Shown here piece by piece: positions 15,780 to 26,495 of a stretch of DNA of 64,000 nucleotides. Position 1 is the stretch's first letter. Every line of letters begins with the position of its first letter. The position numbers and the translations under genes are program-made. The DNA is taken from contig NZ_JAPEOS010000001.1 of assembly GCF_026340975.1 (NCBI RefSeq), forward strand, positions 3,877,001 through 3,941,000, written 5' to 3'. This stretch comes from Streptomyces sp. NBC_01214 (GTDB lineage Bacteria; Actinomycetota; Actinomycetes; Streptomycetales; Streptomycetaceae). The notes beneath the pieces were generated by a model. That model saw only the letters and a program-made list of their open reading frames with translations, had not been told where the DNA came from and ran no database searches.

Positions 15780-18290
15780 TCAGCGCCGTTCGCGGGCCAG
15801 GACCACCTTCAGCTTCGGCGACGTGAGGATGTCCCGCTCGCAGAAACGTGCCGTGACCCAGCGCTCCTCGGAGTACATCCGGGTCTGGTCGGCGTAGTAA
15901 GGCGAGAGCGGGTTCGAGGACTGGCTGTACGTCAGCAGGGTGCGCGCCACGGGACAGCGGCCGCCGTCCCAGCCGACCGCCTGGATGTGGCTGGAGCCGT
16001 GCGTGACCTCCGGGTATCCGCCGGCCGCCGCGTTCCACGGCGCCTCGATCTTGTTCCAGACGCCGAGCGCCTCCGTACCGCCGCCCACCGGCAGCTTGCG
16101 TCCGCCCCGGACCACGAACTGGTGCTCGCCCAGCGGGGCGTCCAGCGCGATCCCGGCCGCCTTCAACTCGGCCACCGCGTCCGCGAGCGCCCGCCCGATG
16201 CCGGGCGCGGCCCGGTTGAGCGTACGGGGGGTGCGTACGGGGTCGGCGGCCGAGAACGGCACCAGCCACAGGTCCTTGGCCGGCGTCGAGGCCGTCAGCT
16301 TGCGCCAGAACCGGTCGAAGAGCAGCGCGCCGCGGCTGGCGGCGTCGGTCGTACGGTCCCAGCCCGCCAGCACCCCGCAGGCCGCCGAGACGTCCACCGC
16401 ACCGCCGTCGCTCGCCGTCGCCGTCCTGCCCGGCAGGTCGGCACACGCCTTCGCCGCGTCGGCCGCCGCGAGGTCACCGGCCGGCACCCGGTTCGCGAAC
16501 TGCTGTTCCTGCAGGTCGGCCACGGTCAGCCGGCCCCTCGCGGCCATCGCGGACACGTCCTCGACGGCGCCGCGCGTGCGCAGCGAGCGCGGGGTGGCGA
16601 CGTTGCCCCAGATCCGCTCGTAGCCCGTCAGCGGCCGGTCGGCATTGGCCAGCCAGGCGCTGTCGTTGGAGTTCTCGGCGTACGGGGCGCCCTGTAGCGT
16701 CGGTGCCTTCGCCGGGCCGAAGACGCCCGGCTGCACGGCGTCCGGATCGGAGCCGATCGCGCAGTCACCGCGCGAACCGTCCAGCACCGCCAGCCCCGAG
16801 GCCGGGTACGTGGCCCGGCCCAGCGGGGTGGAGCAGCGGGCCGCCAGCTCGTCGGTGATCCGGGGAAGCACTTGGGTCTGGGTGAAGAGGGTGCCGCCCG
16901 CGGAGTCGGCGGCCACGGTGTTGACCCAGGGTAGGCCCTGCGTGCGCCCCAGCGCGTCCTGGATCCCGGCCACCGAGCGGGCCTTGCCCATCGCCAGGGC
17001 GGTGTCGGAGCCGCGCAGGTTCACCGCGTTCGGGTCGTTCAGCGCGTACGCCGTCCGGGCGGTCCACGGCAGGGGCAGGCTCGGTCCGAGGTCGGAGACC
17101 ACCGGTCCGTAGCGGGTCCACCACTGGGTGCGGGTGACCGGGGCACCGCCCGCCACCGGGACGGTGACGGTCCGCCGGGTCATGCTCTCCGGCTTGCCGT
17201 CGACGAGGTAGGCGGTCGGGTCAGTCGGGTCCAGGGCGAGCTGGTGCAGGTTCACGGGCGTGCCGGTGGCGACCGTGTGGCTCCAGGCCACCTTCTCGTT
17301 GAAACCGACGTTGATCACGGCGGTGCCGAGCAGGGAGGCGCCCGAGACGTTCAGCTCACCCGGGATGGTCTGCTGGAACTGCCAGAAGCGGCGCCCGCCG
17401 TGCCACGGGTAGTGCGGGTTCCCGAGGAGGAGTCCGCGGCCGTTCGCCGTGGTGGAGCCGGCGAAGGCCACCGCGTTGGAGCCCATGTCGTAGCGACCGG
17501 TGTCGAAGAACTCCCGCGCGGCCTCGGCGGCGGCCGCCGGATCGGCGGCCTGCGGATCGGCGGCCTGCGGATCGGCGGCCTGCGGATCGGCGGGCTGCGG
17601 ATCGGCGGGCTGCGGGCGCGCCGACGGGCCGGTCGGCGTCCCCGCGGCGCCCGGGGGCTGCGCGGCCGTGATGCCGTCGATGCCGCGGCCCTGGCCACCG
17701 AGGACGGAGACCGCAAACGCGCGGGCGGCCACATCGGCCGTGGTGACCGGGCGGACCCAGCCAACGCCCTTGCACGCCGGGTCGGTGACCTCGTTCTGGG
17801 CCAGCCAGGCGTTGTACCCGGCGGCCCAGCCGCGCATCAGCTCCTTGAGGTCCTTGGTGGGCCCGGCGGGGGCCGGTGTCGCCAGCAGCGCCTCCACCGT
17901 GCCGGACTCCCGCACCCCCTTGAAGTACAGGTCGCTGGAGAGGTTCTTCGTGGCCGAGGAGAGCGAGAAGTCGGGCGCCGCCTCGGCACCGAACCAGCGC
18001 GAACGCTCACCGGCGACGGTCACGAACCCGTCCGCGAGGACACAGACCTGGTCGGCGGCCTGGGCCCAGCCGGTGCCGAAGCCGAGCCGCGCGTAGTCGC
18101 GGGCGAGGATGTGCGGGATGCCGTTCTCGGTGTACCGGATGACGGCGGACAGACCGCCGCCGGCGGCCGTCCGGTCGTCGGGCACCGGGGCAGCCGAGGC
18201 CTGGGGCACGGCGGCCGTCGCGGCGAGCAGTGCGGCGCCCGTGAGGGCGACGCGGCGGAGTATCGGTATCGGACGAGTGCTGAGGTGCAA
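15780..18290 (-). CDS. Penicillin-acylase-family Ntn hydrolase (AhlM/PvdQ-like acylase)
   Basis: 836-residue secreted precursor. The signal peptide (RRVALTGAALLAATAAVPQA) is followed by an alpha chain, a spacer and a beta chain. The nucleophile of the beta chain is Ser271 in DMGSNAVAF, followed by GNPHYPWHGGRRFWQ, as in N-terminal-nucleophile amidases that hydrolyse N-acyl-homoserine lactones, cyclic lipopeptides or penicillins. Streptomyces AhlM is the closest named type by architecture. The spacer peptide before Ser271 carries a five-residue repeat (AADPQ). TTG 18290 is chosen because GGGAGGA lies just upstream. It is divergent from an acyl-CoA ligase, with 157 bp between. Confidence 0.88.
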   Translation of the reverse strand: MHLSTRPIPILRRVALTGAALLAATAAVPQASAAPVPDDRTAAGGGLSAVIRYTENGIPHILARDYARLGFGTGWAQAADQVCVLADGFVTVAGERSRWFGAEAAPDFSLSSATKNLSSDLYFKGVRESGTVEALLATPAPAGPTKDLKELMRGWAAGYNAWLAQNEVTDPACKGVGWVRPVTTADVAARAFAVSVLGGQGRGIDGITAAQPPGAAGTPTGPSARPQPADPQPADPQAADPQAADPQAADPAAAAEAAREFFDTGRYDMGSNAVAFAGSTTANGRGLLLGNPHYPWHGGRRFWQFQQTIPGELNVSGASLLGTAVINVGFNEKVAWSHTVATGTPVNLHQLALDPTDPTAYLVDGKPESMTRRTVTVPVAGGAPVTRTQWWTRYGPVVSDLGPSLPLPWTARTAYALNDPNAVNLRGSDTALAMGKARSVAGIQDALGRTQGLPWVNTVAADSAGGTLFTQTQVLPRITDELAARCSTPLGRATYPASGLAVLDGSRGDCAIGSDPDAVQPGVFGPAKAPTLQGAPYAENSNDSAWLANADRPLTGYERIWGNVATPRSLRTRGAVEDVSAMAARGRLTVADLQEQQFANRVPAGDLAAADAAKACADLPGRTATASDGGAVDVSAACGVLAGWDRTTDAASRGALLFDRFWRKLTASTPAKDLWLVPFSAADPVRTPRTLNRAAPGIGRALADAVAELKAAGIALDAPLGEHQFVVRGGRKLPVGGGTEALGVWNKIEAPWNAAAGGYPEVTHGSSHIQAVGWDGGRCPVARTLLTYSQSSNPLSPYYADQTRMYSEERWVTARFCERDILTSPKLKVVLARERR
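17541..17615. repeat. 15-bp tandem repeat in the acylase spacer
   Basis: Five consecutive 15-bp units, three of ATCGGCGGCCTGCGG and two of ATCGGCGGGCTGCGG on the + strand. They encode A/P-A-D-P-Q pentads in the region removed during maturation of the acylase precursor. Confidence 0.9.
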
Positions 18291-18447
18291 CGGTCCTCCC
18301 AAGTAGCCTGTGGATGGGCGTGGTTACCCGTTGGACAGGCGGTACGTCCGTGCCCCCACACTCATTCAGCCGGTCCGATGGTCTGTCAACATCCCGTTTG
18401 GTATCCGGTTATTGACCTTGGGCGTACGGGAGGACGAGGATCGCGGC

Positions 18448-19980
18448 ATGACGGCAGCGCGGGCACTGCGGGCAGTGCGGGACAACACGGTCGACGGACT
18501 GGTGCACGACAGCGCGCGGCGGGTTCCCGACCGCCCGGCCGTGCGCTACGGCGAGCGGAGTTGGACGTACGCGGAACTCGACGCGGCCGTCACCACCGGC
18601 GCCGCCGTGCTGCGGGAGCGGTACGGGCTGGCCGCCGGGGACCGGATCGCCACCTTCGCCCACAACTGCGACGCCTATCTCCTCGCCTACCTCGCCTGCG
18701 CCCGGGCCGGACTCACCCACGTCCCGGTCAACCAGAACCTCACCGGCGAGGACCTCGCGCACATCCTGGACGACTCCGCGAGCGCCCTGGTACTCGCCGA
18801 CCCCGACCTGGCCGGACGCGTTCCCGACCGGTACCCGGTACGGGCGCTGCGCGACGCCCCCGACTCCTTCCTGGCGGAGCTGGCCGAGCCGCTGCCCTTT
18901 GAGGCCGACCGGGATCCGAGCACGCTGGCGCAGCTCCTCTACACCTCGGGGACCACCGCCCTGCCCAAGGGCGCGATGATGACCCACCGGGCCCTCGCCC
19001 ACGAGTACGAGAGCGCGATCGAGGCACTGGACCTGGCCGAGGACGACCGGCCCGTGCACTCACTGCCGCTCTACCACTCGGCGCAGATGCACGTCTTCCT
19101 GCTGCCGTACCTGGCGGTGGGAGCACGGAACACGATCGTGGACGCGCCGGTCGCGGAGCAGATCCTCGACCTGGTCGAGGCCGGGGAGGCCGACAGCCTC
19201 TTCGCCCCGCCGACGGTGTGGATCGGCCTGTCCCATCACCCGGATTTCGCGGTACGTGAGCTGGGCGCGCTGCGGAAGGCGTACTACGGGGCCTCGATCA
19301 TGCCGGTCCCGGTCCTGGAACGCCTGCGCGAGCGGCTGCCGGGGCTCGGCTTCTACAACTGCTTCGGCCAGAGCGAAATCGGCCCGCTGGCCACGGTGCT
19401 CGGACCGCTGGAGCACGAGGGGCGGATGGATTCCTGCGGGCGGCCGGTGCGCCACGTGGAGGCGAAGGTCGTCGACGAGGACGGCAAGGACGTGCCGGAC
19501 GGAACGGCGGGCGAGGTGGTCTACCGCTCGCCACAGCTCTGTCTGGGGTACTGGAACGACCCGGTGGCCACGGAGAAGGCCTTCCGGGACGGCTGGTTCC
19601 GCTCGGGCGACCTCGCGGTGCGGGACGCGCAGGGGTACTTCACGGTCGTGGACCGGGTGAAGGACGTCATCAACTCGGGCGGGGTGCTGGTCGCCTCGCG
19701 GCAGGTGGAGGACGTGCTCTACACCCATCCGGGCGTGGCCGAGGCGGCGGTGGTGGGGCTGCCCGACGAGCGCTGGATCGAGGCGGTCACGGCGGTGGTG
19801 GTCCCGCGCGGGGAGGTGGGGGAGGTGACGGAGGTGGAGCTGATGGCCTACGCGAGGGAGAAACTCGCCCATTTCAAGGCCCCGAAGCGGGTGCTCTTCG
19901 TGGATGCCCTCCCGCGCAACGCCAGCGGCAAGATCCTCAAGCGGGAACTGCGCGACCGCTTCGCGAACCCCAACCACTGA
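18448..19980 (+). CDS. Acyl-CoA ligase (ANL superfamily)
   Basis: 510 residues. LLYTSGTTALPKGAMMTH is the nucleotide-binding motif, YNCFGQSEIGPLATVL the adenylate-binding region, FRSGDLAV the hinge, and NASGKILKRELRDRF carries the catalytic lysine. It forms acyl-CoA from a fatty or other carboxylic acid. ATG 18448 has GGGAGGACGAGG upstream. It is divergent from the secreted acylase; release of an acyl chain outside the cell and activation inside is an attractive but unproven link. The 3' end reads into a 14-bp tandem repeat whose first unit is the stop-codon region of this gene. Confidence 0.9.
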   Translation: MTAARALRAVRDNTVDGLVHDSARRVPDRPAVRYGERSWTYAELDAAVTTGAAVLRERYGLAAGDRIATFAHNCDAYLLAYLACARAGLTHVPVNQNLTGEDLAHILDDSASALVLADPDLAGRVPDRYPVRALRDAPDSFLAELAEPLPFEADRDPSTLAQLLYTSGTTALPKGAMMTHRALAHEYESAIEALDLAEDDRPVHSLPLYHSAQMHVFLLPYLAVGARNTIVDAPVAEQILDLVEAGEADSLFAPPTVWIGLSHHPDFAVRELGALRKAYYGASIMPVPVLERLRERLPGLGFYNCFGQSEIGPLATVLGPLEHEGRMDSCGRPVRHVEAKVVDEDGKDVPDGTAGEVVYRSPQLCLGYWNDPVATEKAFRDGWFRSGDLAVRDAQGYFTVVDRVKDVINSGGVLVASRQVEDVLYTHPGVAEAAVVGLPDERWIEAVTAVVVPRGEVGEVTEVELMAYAREKLAHFKAPKRVLFVDALPRNASGKILKRELRDRFANPNH

Positions 19981-20204
19981 CGCCCAACCACTGACGCCCA
20001 ACCACTGACGCCCGGCCGCTGACGCCCGGCCGCTGACGCCCGGCCGCTGACGCCCGGCCGCTGACGCCCGGCCGCTGACGCCCGGCCGCTGACGCCCGGC
20101 CGCTGACGCCCGGCCGCTGACGCCCGGCCGCTGACGCCCGGCCGCTGACGGCCGGCCGCTGACGGCCGGCCGCTGACGGCCGGCCGCTGACGGCCGGCCG
20201 CTGA
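19981..20204. repeat. 14-bp tandem repeat, 16 units
   Basis: Two units CGCCCAACCACTGA, ten units CGCCCGGCCGCTGA and four units CGGCCGGCCGCTGA, head to tail, plus a degraded seventeenth. The 14 bases before it (19967-19980), which end the acyl-CoA ligase with its own TGA, match the first unit at 12 of 14 positions, so the array probably grew from the gene's end. Because 14 is not a multiple of 3, the TGA in each unit stops all three + frames. Confidence 0.92.
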
Positions 20205-20224
20205 CGGCCGGTCGGGGAGCCGGG

Positions 20225-21079
20225 TCAGTCGGGGCGTGGAGGGGGTGCGGCGGGGGCCTCGGGAGGGTAGAGGCCGTCGCGCCGCAGCCGCCGCCGGGTG
20301 AGGTGCTCGTGCACGAGCCGGCCGACGAGCGCGCCGCCGTAGACCACGAAGCCGACCCCGACCAGCCAGGACTGGACGACGAGCAGGGTGCCGAAGGGGC
20401 CGTAGATCACCGCGTTGGAGGCGATGAGCGGGGAGAACACCAGCTGCGAGAAGATCCGCAACCCCAGCAGCCCCAGGCTGGTCGCGACCGCTCCCGGCAC
20501 CAGGGCGCGCCAGCGGACCCGGCCGCCGAGCAGCAGGCGCTGGGAGACGATGAAGAACAGGCAGGTGCCGACGAGGTCCCCCAGGGCGCCGAGCACCGTG
20601 CCGATGGCGTTGTTCGACGGAGAGGGAATCCCCACGAGCAGGGCGAGGTAGCAGACCAGCAGGGCGAGCCAGACGACGTGCAGCCACATGGTGTGCCAAC
20701 GCGCGGTCGGCAGGTCCCAGACCTTCTCGTAGCCGGTCTGCACGGCCGAACCGAAGGTCAGGCCGAACACCGCGAGGGCGGCCAGACCGAACGCGGTGGT
20801 CCGTTCCAGCGCCAGGTCCGCGGCGCCGAACAGCATCTCGACCCGGACCCGCGAGGCCTCCGTCACCCCGAGGGCCTGGCCGAGCCAGCGACCGAAGCCC
20901 GAGCCGCTCCCAGGTGCGGCGGCCGCCACGACCACCAGCAGCGGCACCAGGGTGAGGAAGCCGAGGGCCGCGAAGCCCATCGCCCGGTGCATCAGCTCCA
21001 TCTCCCGGCCGCGGCTCCAGGCCAGCCCGATCTGGGAGCCCTGGAGCCGGTCGTAGAGCTGCCGGAGGGTGGAGATCAC
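20225..21079 (-). CDS. YihY/BrkB-family inner membrane protein
   Basis: 284 residues, six predicted membrane segments (for example AMGFAALGFLTLVPLLVVVA, TAFGLAALAVFGLTFGSAVQ, VVWLALLVCYLALLVG, LVPGAVATSLGLLGLRIFSQ). The family includes YihY (formerly called RNase BN) and BrkB; the biochemical role is unsettled. GTG 21079 starts VISTLRQLYDRLQGSQIGLA, the usual amphipathic N-terminus. It lies 71 bp downstream of paaK on the same strand, so readthrough is possible, but no functional link is known. Confidence 0.82.
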   Translation of the reverse strand: MISTLRQLYDRLQGSQIGLAWSRGREMELMHRAMGFAALGFLTLVPLLVVVAAAAPGSGSGFGRWLGQALGVTEASRVRVEMLFGAADLALERTTAFGLAALAVFGLTFGSAVQTGYEKVWDLPTARWHTMWLHVVWLALLVCYLALLVGIPSPSNNAIGTVLGALGDLVGTCLFFIVSQRLLLGGRVRWRALVPGAVATSLGLLGLRIFSQLVFSPLIASNAVIYGPFGTLLVVQSWLVGVGFVVYGGALVGRLVHEHLTRRRLRRDGLYPPEAPAAPPPRPD

Positions 21080-21150
21080 ACCTGATGCACTACCCCCGAG
21101 CGCCGACCCGTTCCCGGGAGCCACCCCCAAATGAGTCCGAAGGGGTGGTT

Positions 21151-22479
<1,329 letters not shown>

Positions 22480-22499
22480 GCCGTCACCTCATCGTGAGA

Positions 22500-22518
22500 A
22501 CCGACCGATCATTCGGTA
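22500..22518. promoter_or_regulatory. Candidate PaaR-type operator upstream of paaK
   Basis: ACCGACCGATCATTCGGTAG begins here: arms ACCGA and TCGGT separated by eight bases. Actinobacterial PaaR (TetR family) sites share the ACCG...CGGT pattern. A second small dyad, ACTCG-AA-CGAGT, lies at about 22550-22561. The assignment is by resemblance only. Confidence 0.5.
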
Positions 22519-22807
22519 GATTGCCAGGAATCCGCAGGTTAAATCAATGACTCGAACGAGTGATCGTCTGTTCTGATGGCCCGCCTGCCCACCTTCACCA
22601 CGTACGCCGAGCGCCGTCCCATCCTGTGCGACCCGCGCAGCGCGGGCGACTCCGGGAGACCGGCGGACGAGTCGACAGCGCCCACGGGGAGGAGGACCGG
22701 GAGCCGGTCGCGGAACCGGACGGCGCCTCCCGCCCCGCCCCGGCGGCCCGGTTCGCCCTGCGCCTGCACGGAGCGGCGATGTCAGTGCGGGCCGGGACGA
22801 TGTCCTC

Positions 22808-23580
22808 ATGCTGAAGAGCCTTTTCGTGTACCTCGTCTGTGCGAGCGGCCTCTGCGCCATGATTTCCTTCTGGTTCGTCGCTCCCCTGCGGACGGGGCGA
22901 TCGCGCATGCCTCGGGGGAGGGTCTTCCGCCTCGCCAGGCGCCGACACGCGGCGAACTCGGTCAGCGCCCGTGCCGTCCGCACGGTAGGCACCTTGAACG
23001 CGCAGGCACCGACCGGCGCCGAGATCCCGGAGACCGAACTTCTGGAGCGGCGGTTGGACGACCACCGCTGCTCGGTCCTGTCCAGCCTGCTGCTCTGGCC
23101 GTTCCCTTGCCTGGGCGTCCTCTCGGCGCACTCGGCGTGATCGGCGCACTCGCCGAGATCGATCGGCGCATGCTGAACCGCTCGGTGCCCCTCGAACACA
23201 CCACCCTGATGGCTGTCGGCGCAGTCGAAGCGTGCCGGGCGGTGCCGGAGAACGAGACGGTGAGGTGCGCGGCCCCTCGCGCAGCTCGCCCATCTGCGCG
23301 GCCCTCGAGGACCTCTTTCAGGCCCTGGCGCGCCAGGCCGAGCTGGAGCCTCGGCGTACCGATCCCGTACACCGGGCTCGGTTGCGCGCGGACGTGCTGG
23401 AAGTGGTCCGTACCTCCATGCGGCCAAGGTGCGGCTCATCGAGGGCGACCAGACCGCGCTCGCCTCGCTGTTCGCCATCCTCGGATCGCTTCTCGCCCGC
23501 ACGGTGGCCCCGACCCACCTGAACCCGCGCCCTCTGGTCTCCGCGGAGTTGCTGACGGCGGACCCGAGCCGGCGTTTCCG
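22808..23580 (+). pseudogene. Frameshifted hypothetical membrane protein
   Basis: A coherent protein appears in pieces across the three + frames: MLKSLFVYLVCASGLCAMIS (one membrane helix) through LLERRLDDHRCSVLSSLLLW, then ALGVIGALAEIDRRMLNRSV and AVGAVEACRAVPENETVR, then ALEDLFQALARQAELEPRR and LRADVLEVVRTS, then VRLIEGDQTALASLFAILGS. Each piece joins the next at a frame change (near 23125, 23270 and 23420). I do not recognise the family. Several independent shifts indicate a dead gene, though a sequencing error could account for some. Confidence 0.55.
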
Positions 23581-23821
23581 TGCGCGGTGGCCGGCGCCGG
23601 CCATGAGGACGACCAGAGCCCAGGTCAGCGGCTCCGGCAGGCTCAGGAGGGGGAGCGCTTTCCCGACCGCGACCAGGAGGGCGACGAAGAGGCCGTAGCC
23701 GAGGAGCTTCGAGCCCGTCGACTCGCTGCGCAGCGGCGGACCTTCCCACCGGTGGTTCGCCAAGATCGGAGGGGTGGCAGACTGGCCGGCCGTACTGCGA
23801 ACCGAGAGGACCGACATCATC

Positions 23822-24343
23822 GTGCGACGGATACGGGCGCGCACAGCCCTGGCGTCCCTGGCATTGACGGCGCTGACGGCGGCAGCGGCGACCGGCTGCG
23901 CGTTCGCGCTGCGGGACCTCGGCCCACTGCCCCCGCGATTCTCGGGTCCGCCGCTGCCCGCCGACACGGTGGTGTCGGAGATGACCTCCATACTGGCGGC
24001 GGAGGGCATTACGGTGGAGAGGGAACCCTCCGGGGGCCTGGGCAAGTGCCACGAACGGCTCTCAGGACGGCACGCGCCGGAGACGATGGACGCCGCCCTG
24101 ACAGCGGCCTTCGCGCGGGCCCGTTCCGAGCACGGCTGGCAGCCCGGCCCCGACCTGGGAGGGGAGATGCTGACCCTGACGAAGAACAACTGGACGGTCC
24201 TGACCAGCATTTCGGGCGAGGTGCCACCGGGTTGGCAGGCACCGGTCCTCCTCTCGCTGACCTGTGTGGAAGGCGACGACACCTCCACCGCACCCACGGC
24301 GCCTTCCGCCCCGGCCCTCACGCCCGCACCTGCGTCGTCCTGA
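23822..24343 (+). CDS. Putative lipoprotein of unknown function
   Basis: 173 residues. An N-terminal signal, VRRIRARTALASLALTALTA, runs into a lipobox with ATGC, so the mature protein should be lipid-anchored outside. The mature part has two helical/strand segments (DTVVSEMTSILAAEGITVER; MDAALTAAFARARSEHGWQ), LTLTKNNWTVLTSISGEVP and a Pro/Ala/Thr-rich tail. GTG 23822 is used, with GAGAGGA 12 bases upstream. No family recognised. It directly follows the frameshifted gene and is followed by 287 bp (24344-24630) where I see nothing. Confidence 0.65.
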   Translation: MRRIRARTALASLALTALTAAAATGCAFALRDLGPLPPRFSGPPLPADTVVSEMTSILAAEGITVEREPSGGLGKCHERLSGRHAPETMDAALTAAFARARSEHGWQPGPDLGGEMLTLTKNNWTVLTSISGEVPPGWQAPVLLSLTCVEGDDTSTAPTAPSAPALTPAPASS

Positions 24344-24630
24344 GCGAGCGCCCGGCCGCTCTTGCGGGCTGCGGTGCGCTGTTGGTGCAGGTGCCGATTG
24401 CGGGAACGGCCGGGCCGGGCCGGGCTGGGTGCTGGTGCTGCCGGTGTCGGTCCACGCCGCGGTGAGGCGGTGCAAGTGCCGCGAGCGCACTGGGGTACGG
24501 CCACCACCGCCGCCACTCCCGCCATCAGTAGCGAGATGTCCGCCCTGCTGGGATCGACCGGGACCTGCCCCGTACGTACGCGCACCTGGCGGAGCTCTCG
24601 AGCGAATTCAGAAGTTCGATCTGCACTACG

Positions 24631-25191
24631 CTAGGCGGCGGTACGGATGACCAAGCCGACCACGGCGAAGAGGGCTGCCAGAGCGAAAGTGAGTTCCGGG
24701 AGCAACGTTCTCGTCAACTCTCTGCGCGGGACGTGTATCTCATCCCCGACTTCACCGCGTGGCGTGTTCAGCCAATCGGAAATCTCACCCACGGCTTTCG
24801 AGCCGGTACCCAGCGCTCGGCTGATGAGTGAACCTCCAAATGCGAAGGAATTGATGACGCTTCCATCTCGGAGATGGATCTCCAGGCCGCCGTCGCTACC
24901 GACGACCGGCCATCGCACGAACTCCCGGGGGCAGGAGTATGTGAAGACTGGGTTTATGACGGTGAGAGTGGTCGGCTCGAGCAGAACTCGAGACGAAAGG
25001 ATTCGCTGAATCAAGGCGGCGAGAGCCAGGAGAGTGGCTACTACGTACCAGAAATCCCTGGCGCCACCACTTTCCAATCCCTTCAGCGCGGCCACCGTTC
25101 CGAAAATCCCGAGGGTTGGAGGAAGGGTCACGGACAGAATTTTCCAAGATCTGGTCCGTAAGGCGATCAGCTCTCTCTCCTTCATGTTCAC
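24631..25191 (-). CDS. Three-helix membrane protein with PH-like domain; candidate immunity protein
   Basis: 186 residues with two N-terminal membrane helices (ILSVTLPPTLGIFGTVAAL; FWYVVATLLALAALI), a central beta-rich PH-like domain (VLLEPTTLTVINPVFTYSCP, DGGLEIHLRDGSVINSFAFG) and a C-terminal helix (LTFALAALFAVVGLVI). GTG 25191 has GAAGGA six bases upstream. GC content is visibly lower than in neighbours, and codon 11 is TTA. It begins 20 bp after the stop of an Rhs-type toxin remnant on the same strand, the usual place for an immunity gene; that role is inference from position only. Confidence 0.65.
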   Translation of the reverse strand: MNMKERELIALRTRSWKILSVTLPPTLGIFGTVAALKGLESGGARDFWYVVATLLALAALIQRILSSRVLLEPTTLTVINPVFTYSCPREFVRWPVVGSDGGLEIHLRDGSVINSFAFGGSLISRALGTGSKAVGEISDWLNTPRGEVGDEIHVPRRELTRTLLPELTFALAALFAVVGLVIRTAA

Positions 25192-25210
25192 GTATTATCC
25201 TTCACGCTCA

Positions 25211-26280
25211 TCAGCAGCCGCGCCCGGCGGCTATGCTCGCGCTTCCCGCGCCGCAGAACCCCAGCGAGAGATGTGCATTGATTCCTGCACCGAGCAGCTT
25301 GGCCGAGCGGTCAAGTGTCGTGGCGTATGTACCGGACGTGTCGTTCACCGAAACCTTCCTTCCGCCTCCCGGCCCCTTGAGACCGGGAACCTTCGTCTGT
25401 ACGGAGCGCCGACAGTCCGGGATGCGGACACGGTTTCGTACTGGAATGCCTTGTTCCTAAGAGCAGCCCGCCAACTCCCGGTCGCTGCTCTGCCGATGCT
25501 GCCGGCGACTGTACCGCCCGCAGCCGTCCACAGGAGAGATCTTCCGAGTCCTGCCCCCGTTCGCCTCCCCTGTGGCCAGTAAGTCGCCGCCGAATGCGGC
25601 AAATGCAACCAGCGCACCCGCCACCACGCAGTCACCGAGGGCCAACACGAGGCAGGCCCCGAAGGCCAGCGCCGGCAGGACGCGGTTCTTCCATCCCTCC
25701 CATGTGCCGAAGATATCCTTGGTTCAGGCCCAACTGGCAGAGCAGCTCGCTTGAGTGAACCCCAGAGGGGTCTTCTTCTCGGAGCTCTTCCTGGCCTTCT
25801 TCGGCCGTGTAGTAGCCGCGGGTCGTCGGTGACCATCAGTGGGTTCACGGCGATGAACCGGCCGAGGACGGGGTCGTGTTCGCGGGCTCCGAGGTGGGTG
25901 AGTCCGGTGGTCCTGTCCCGGGTGCCGCCGACGAAGCCGCGCTCCACCGGTCCAGGCGGCCGGGGCAGTCGGAGGTGCGGACGAGACCGTGCCCCCCCGG
26001 GGTCGTGTAGTAACGGGTGCCGGTATCCGTGTTGGTGGTGGTGTCGAGGGCGAGTTCGGTGGAGCCGAGGTGGAGCGTGGTCTTGCCCGGGTCCTTGCGC
26101 AGCAGGCGGTTGCCTGCCGTGCCGTAGGCGCAGGTTGAGGTCCCCGCGCCGGTGGTGGCCGAGGCGAGTCTGTCCTCGGGCGTCCAGGTCAGGTTCTGGG
26201 TGTTGCCGGACGCGTCGTAGGTGGTGGCGGCCGTACCTGAGGTTGCCGAACCCCGGAAGCTCGCCAAGCCCTCTGGCGCC
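25211..26280 (-). pseudogene. Rhs/RHS-repeat polymorphic toxin remnant (C-terminal part)
   Basis: The minus strand carries scattered pieces of an Rhs protein: YD-repeat-like GAGTSTCAYGTAGNRLLRKD and YYTTPGGHGLVRT, then, one frame over, the core-ending motif GLTHLGAREHDPVLGRFIAV followed by NPLMVTDDPRLL. After further shifts there is a hydrophobic linker (RVLPALAFGACLVLALGDC) and a C-terminal piece NDTSGTYATTLDRSAKLLGA that stops at 25211. At least three frame changes are needed, so the gene is dead. The 5' portion of the very long Rhs gene is missing; transposase debris begins just beyond 26280. Confidence 0.75.
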
Positions 26281-26495
26281 GCCGCGTTCTCCTAGGCGGC
26301 CAAGGGGCTGGTGCTGGGGACTCTCCGACCGGTTCGGACGAAATGCCTCCCAAGTCCGCCTCCGGCGCGAATCCCCGCCGAGGTCGCTGAGGTCGTCCTG
26401 GATGCGGGTGATCCCTTTGCGCACGACCGCCCTCAACAGCGCAGGCGGGCCCCGGCTGCACAGGGTCGACCACCCGCGGAGAGTGGGATGTGTGC

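Noticed and set aside
19980..20215. Possible CRISPR array or regulatory iteron in the 14-bp array
   Set aside because: Units are contiguous without spacers and derive from the preceding gene's end. There are no cas genes and no replication genes.
23560..23820. Minus-strand reading frame with two hydrophobic segments (GYGLFVALLVAVGKALPLLS and following) starting at ATG 23820
   Set aside because: It has no ribosome site, runs on into nonsense, overlaps the start of the lipoprotein gene and lies in a decayed region. It may be a remnant, but I cannot support a gene.
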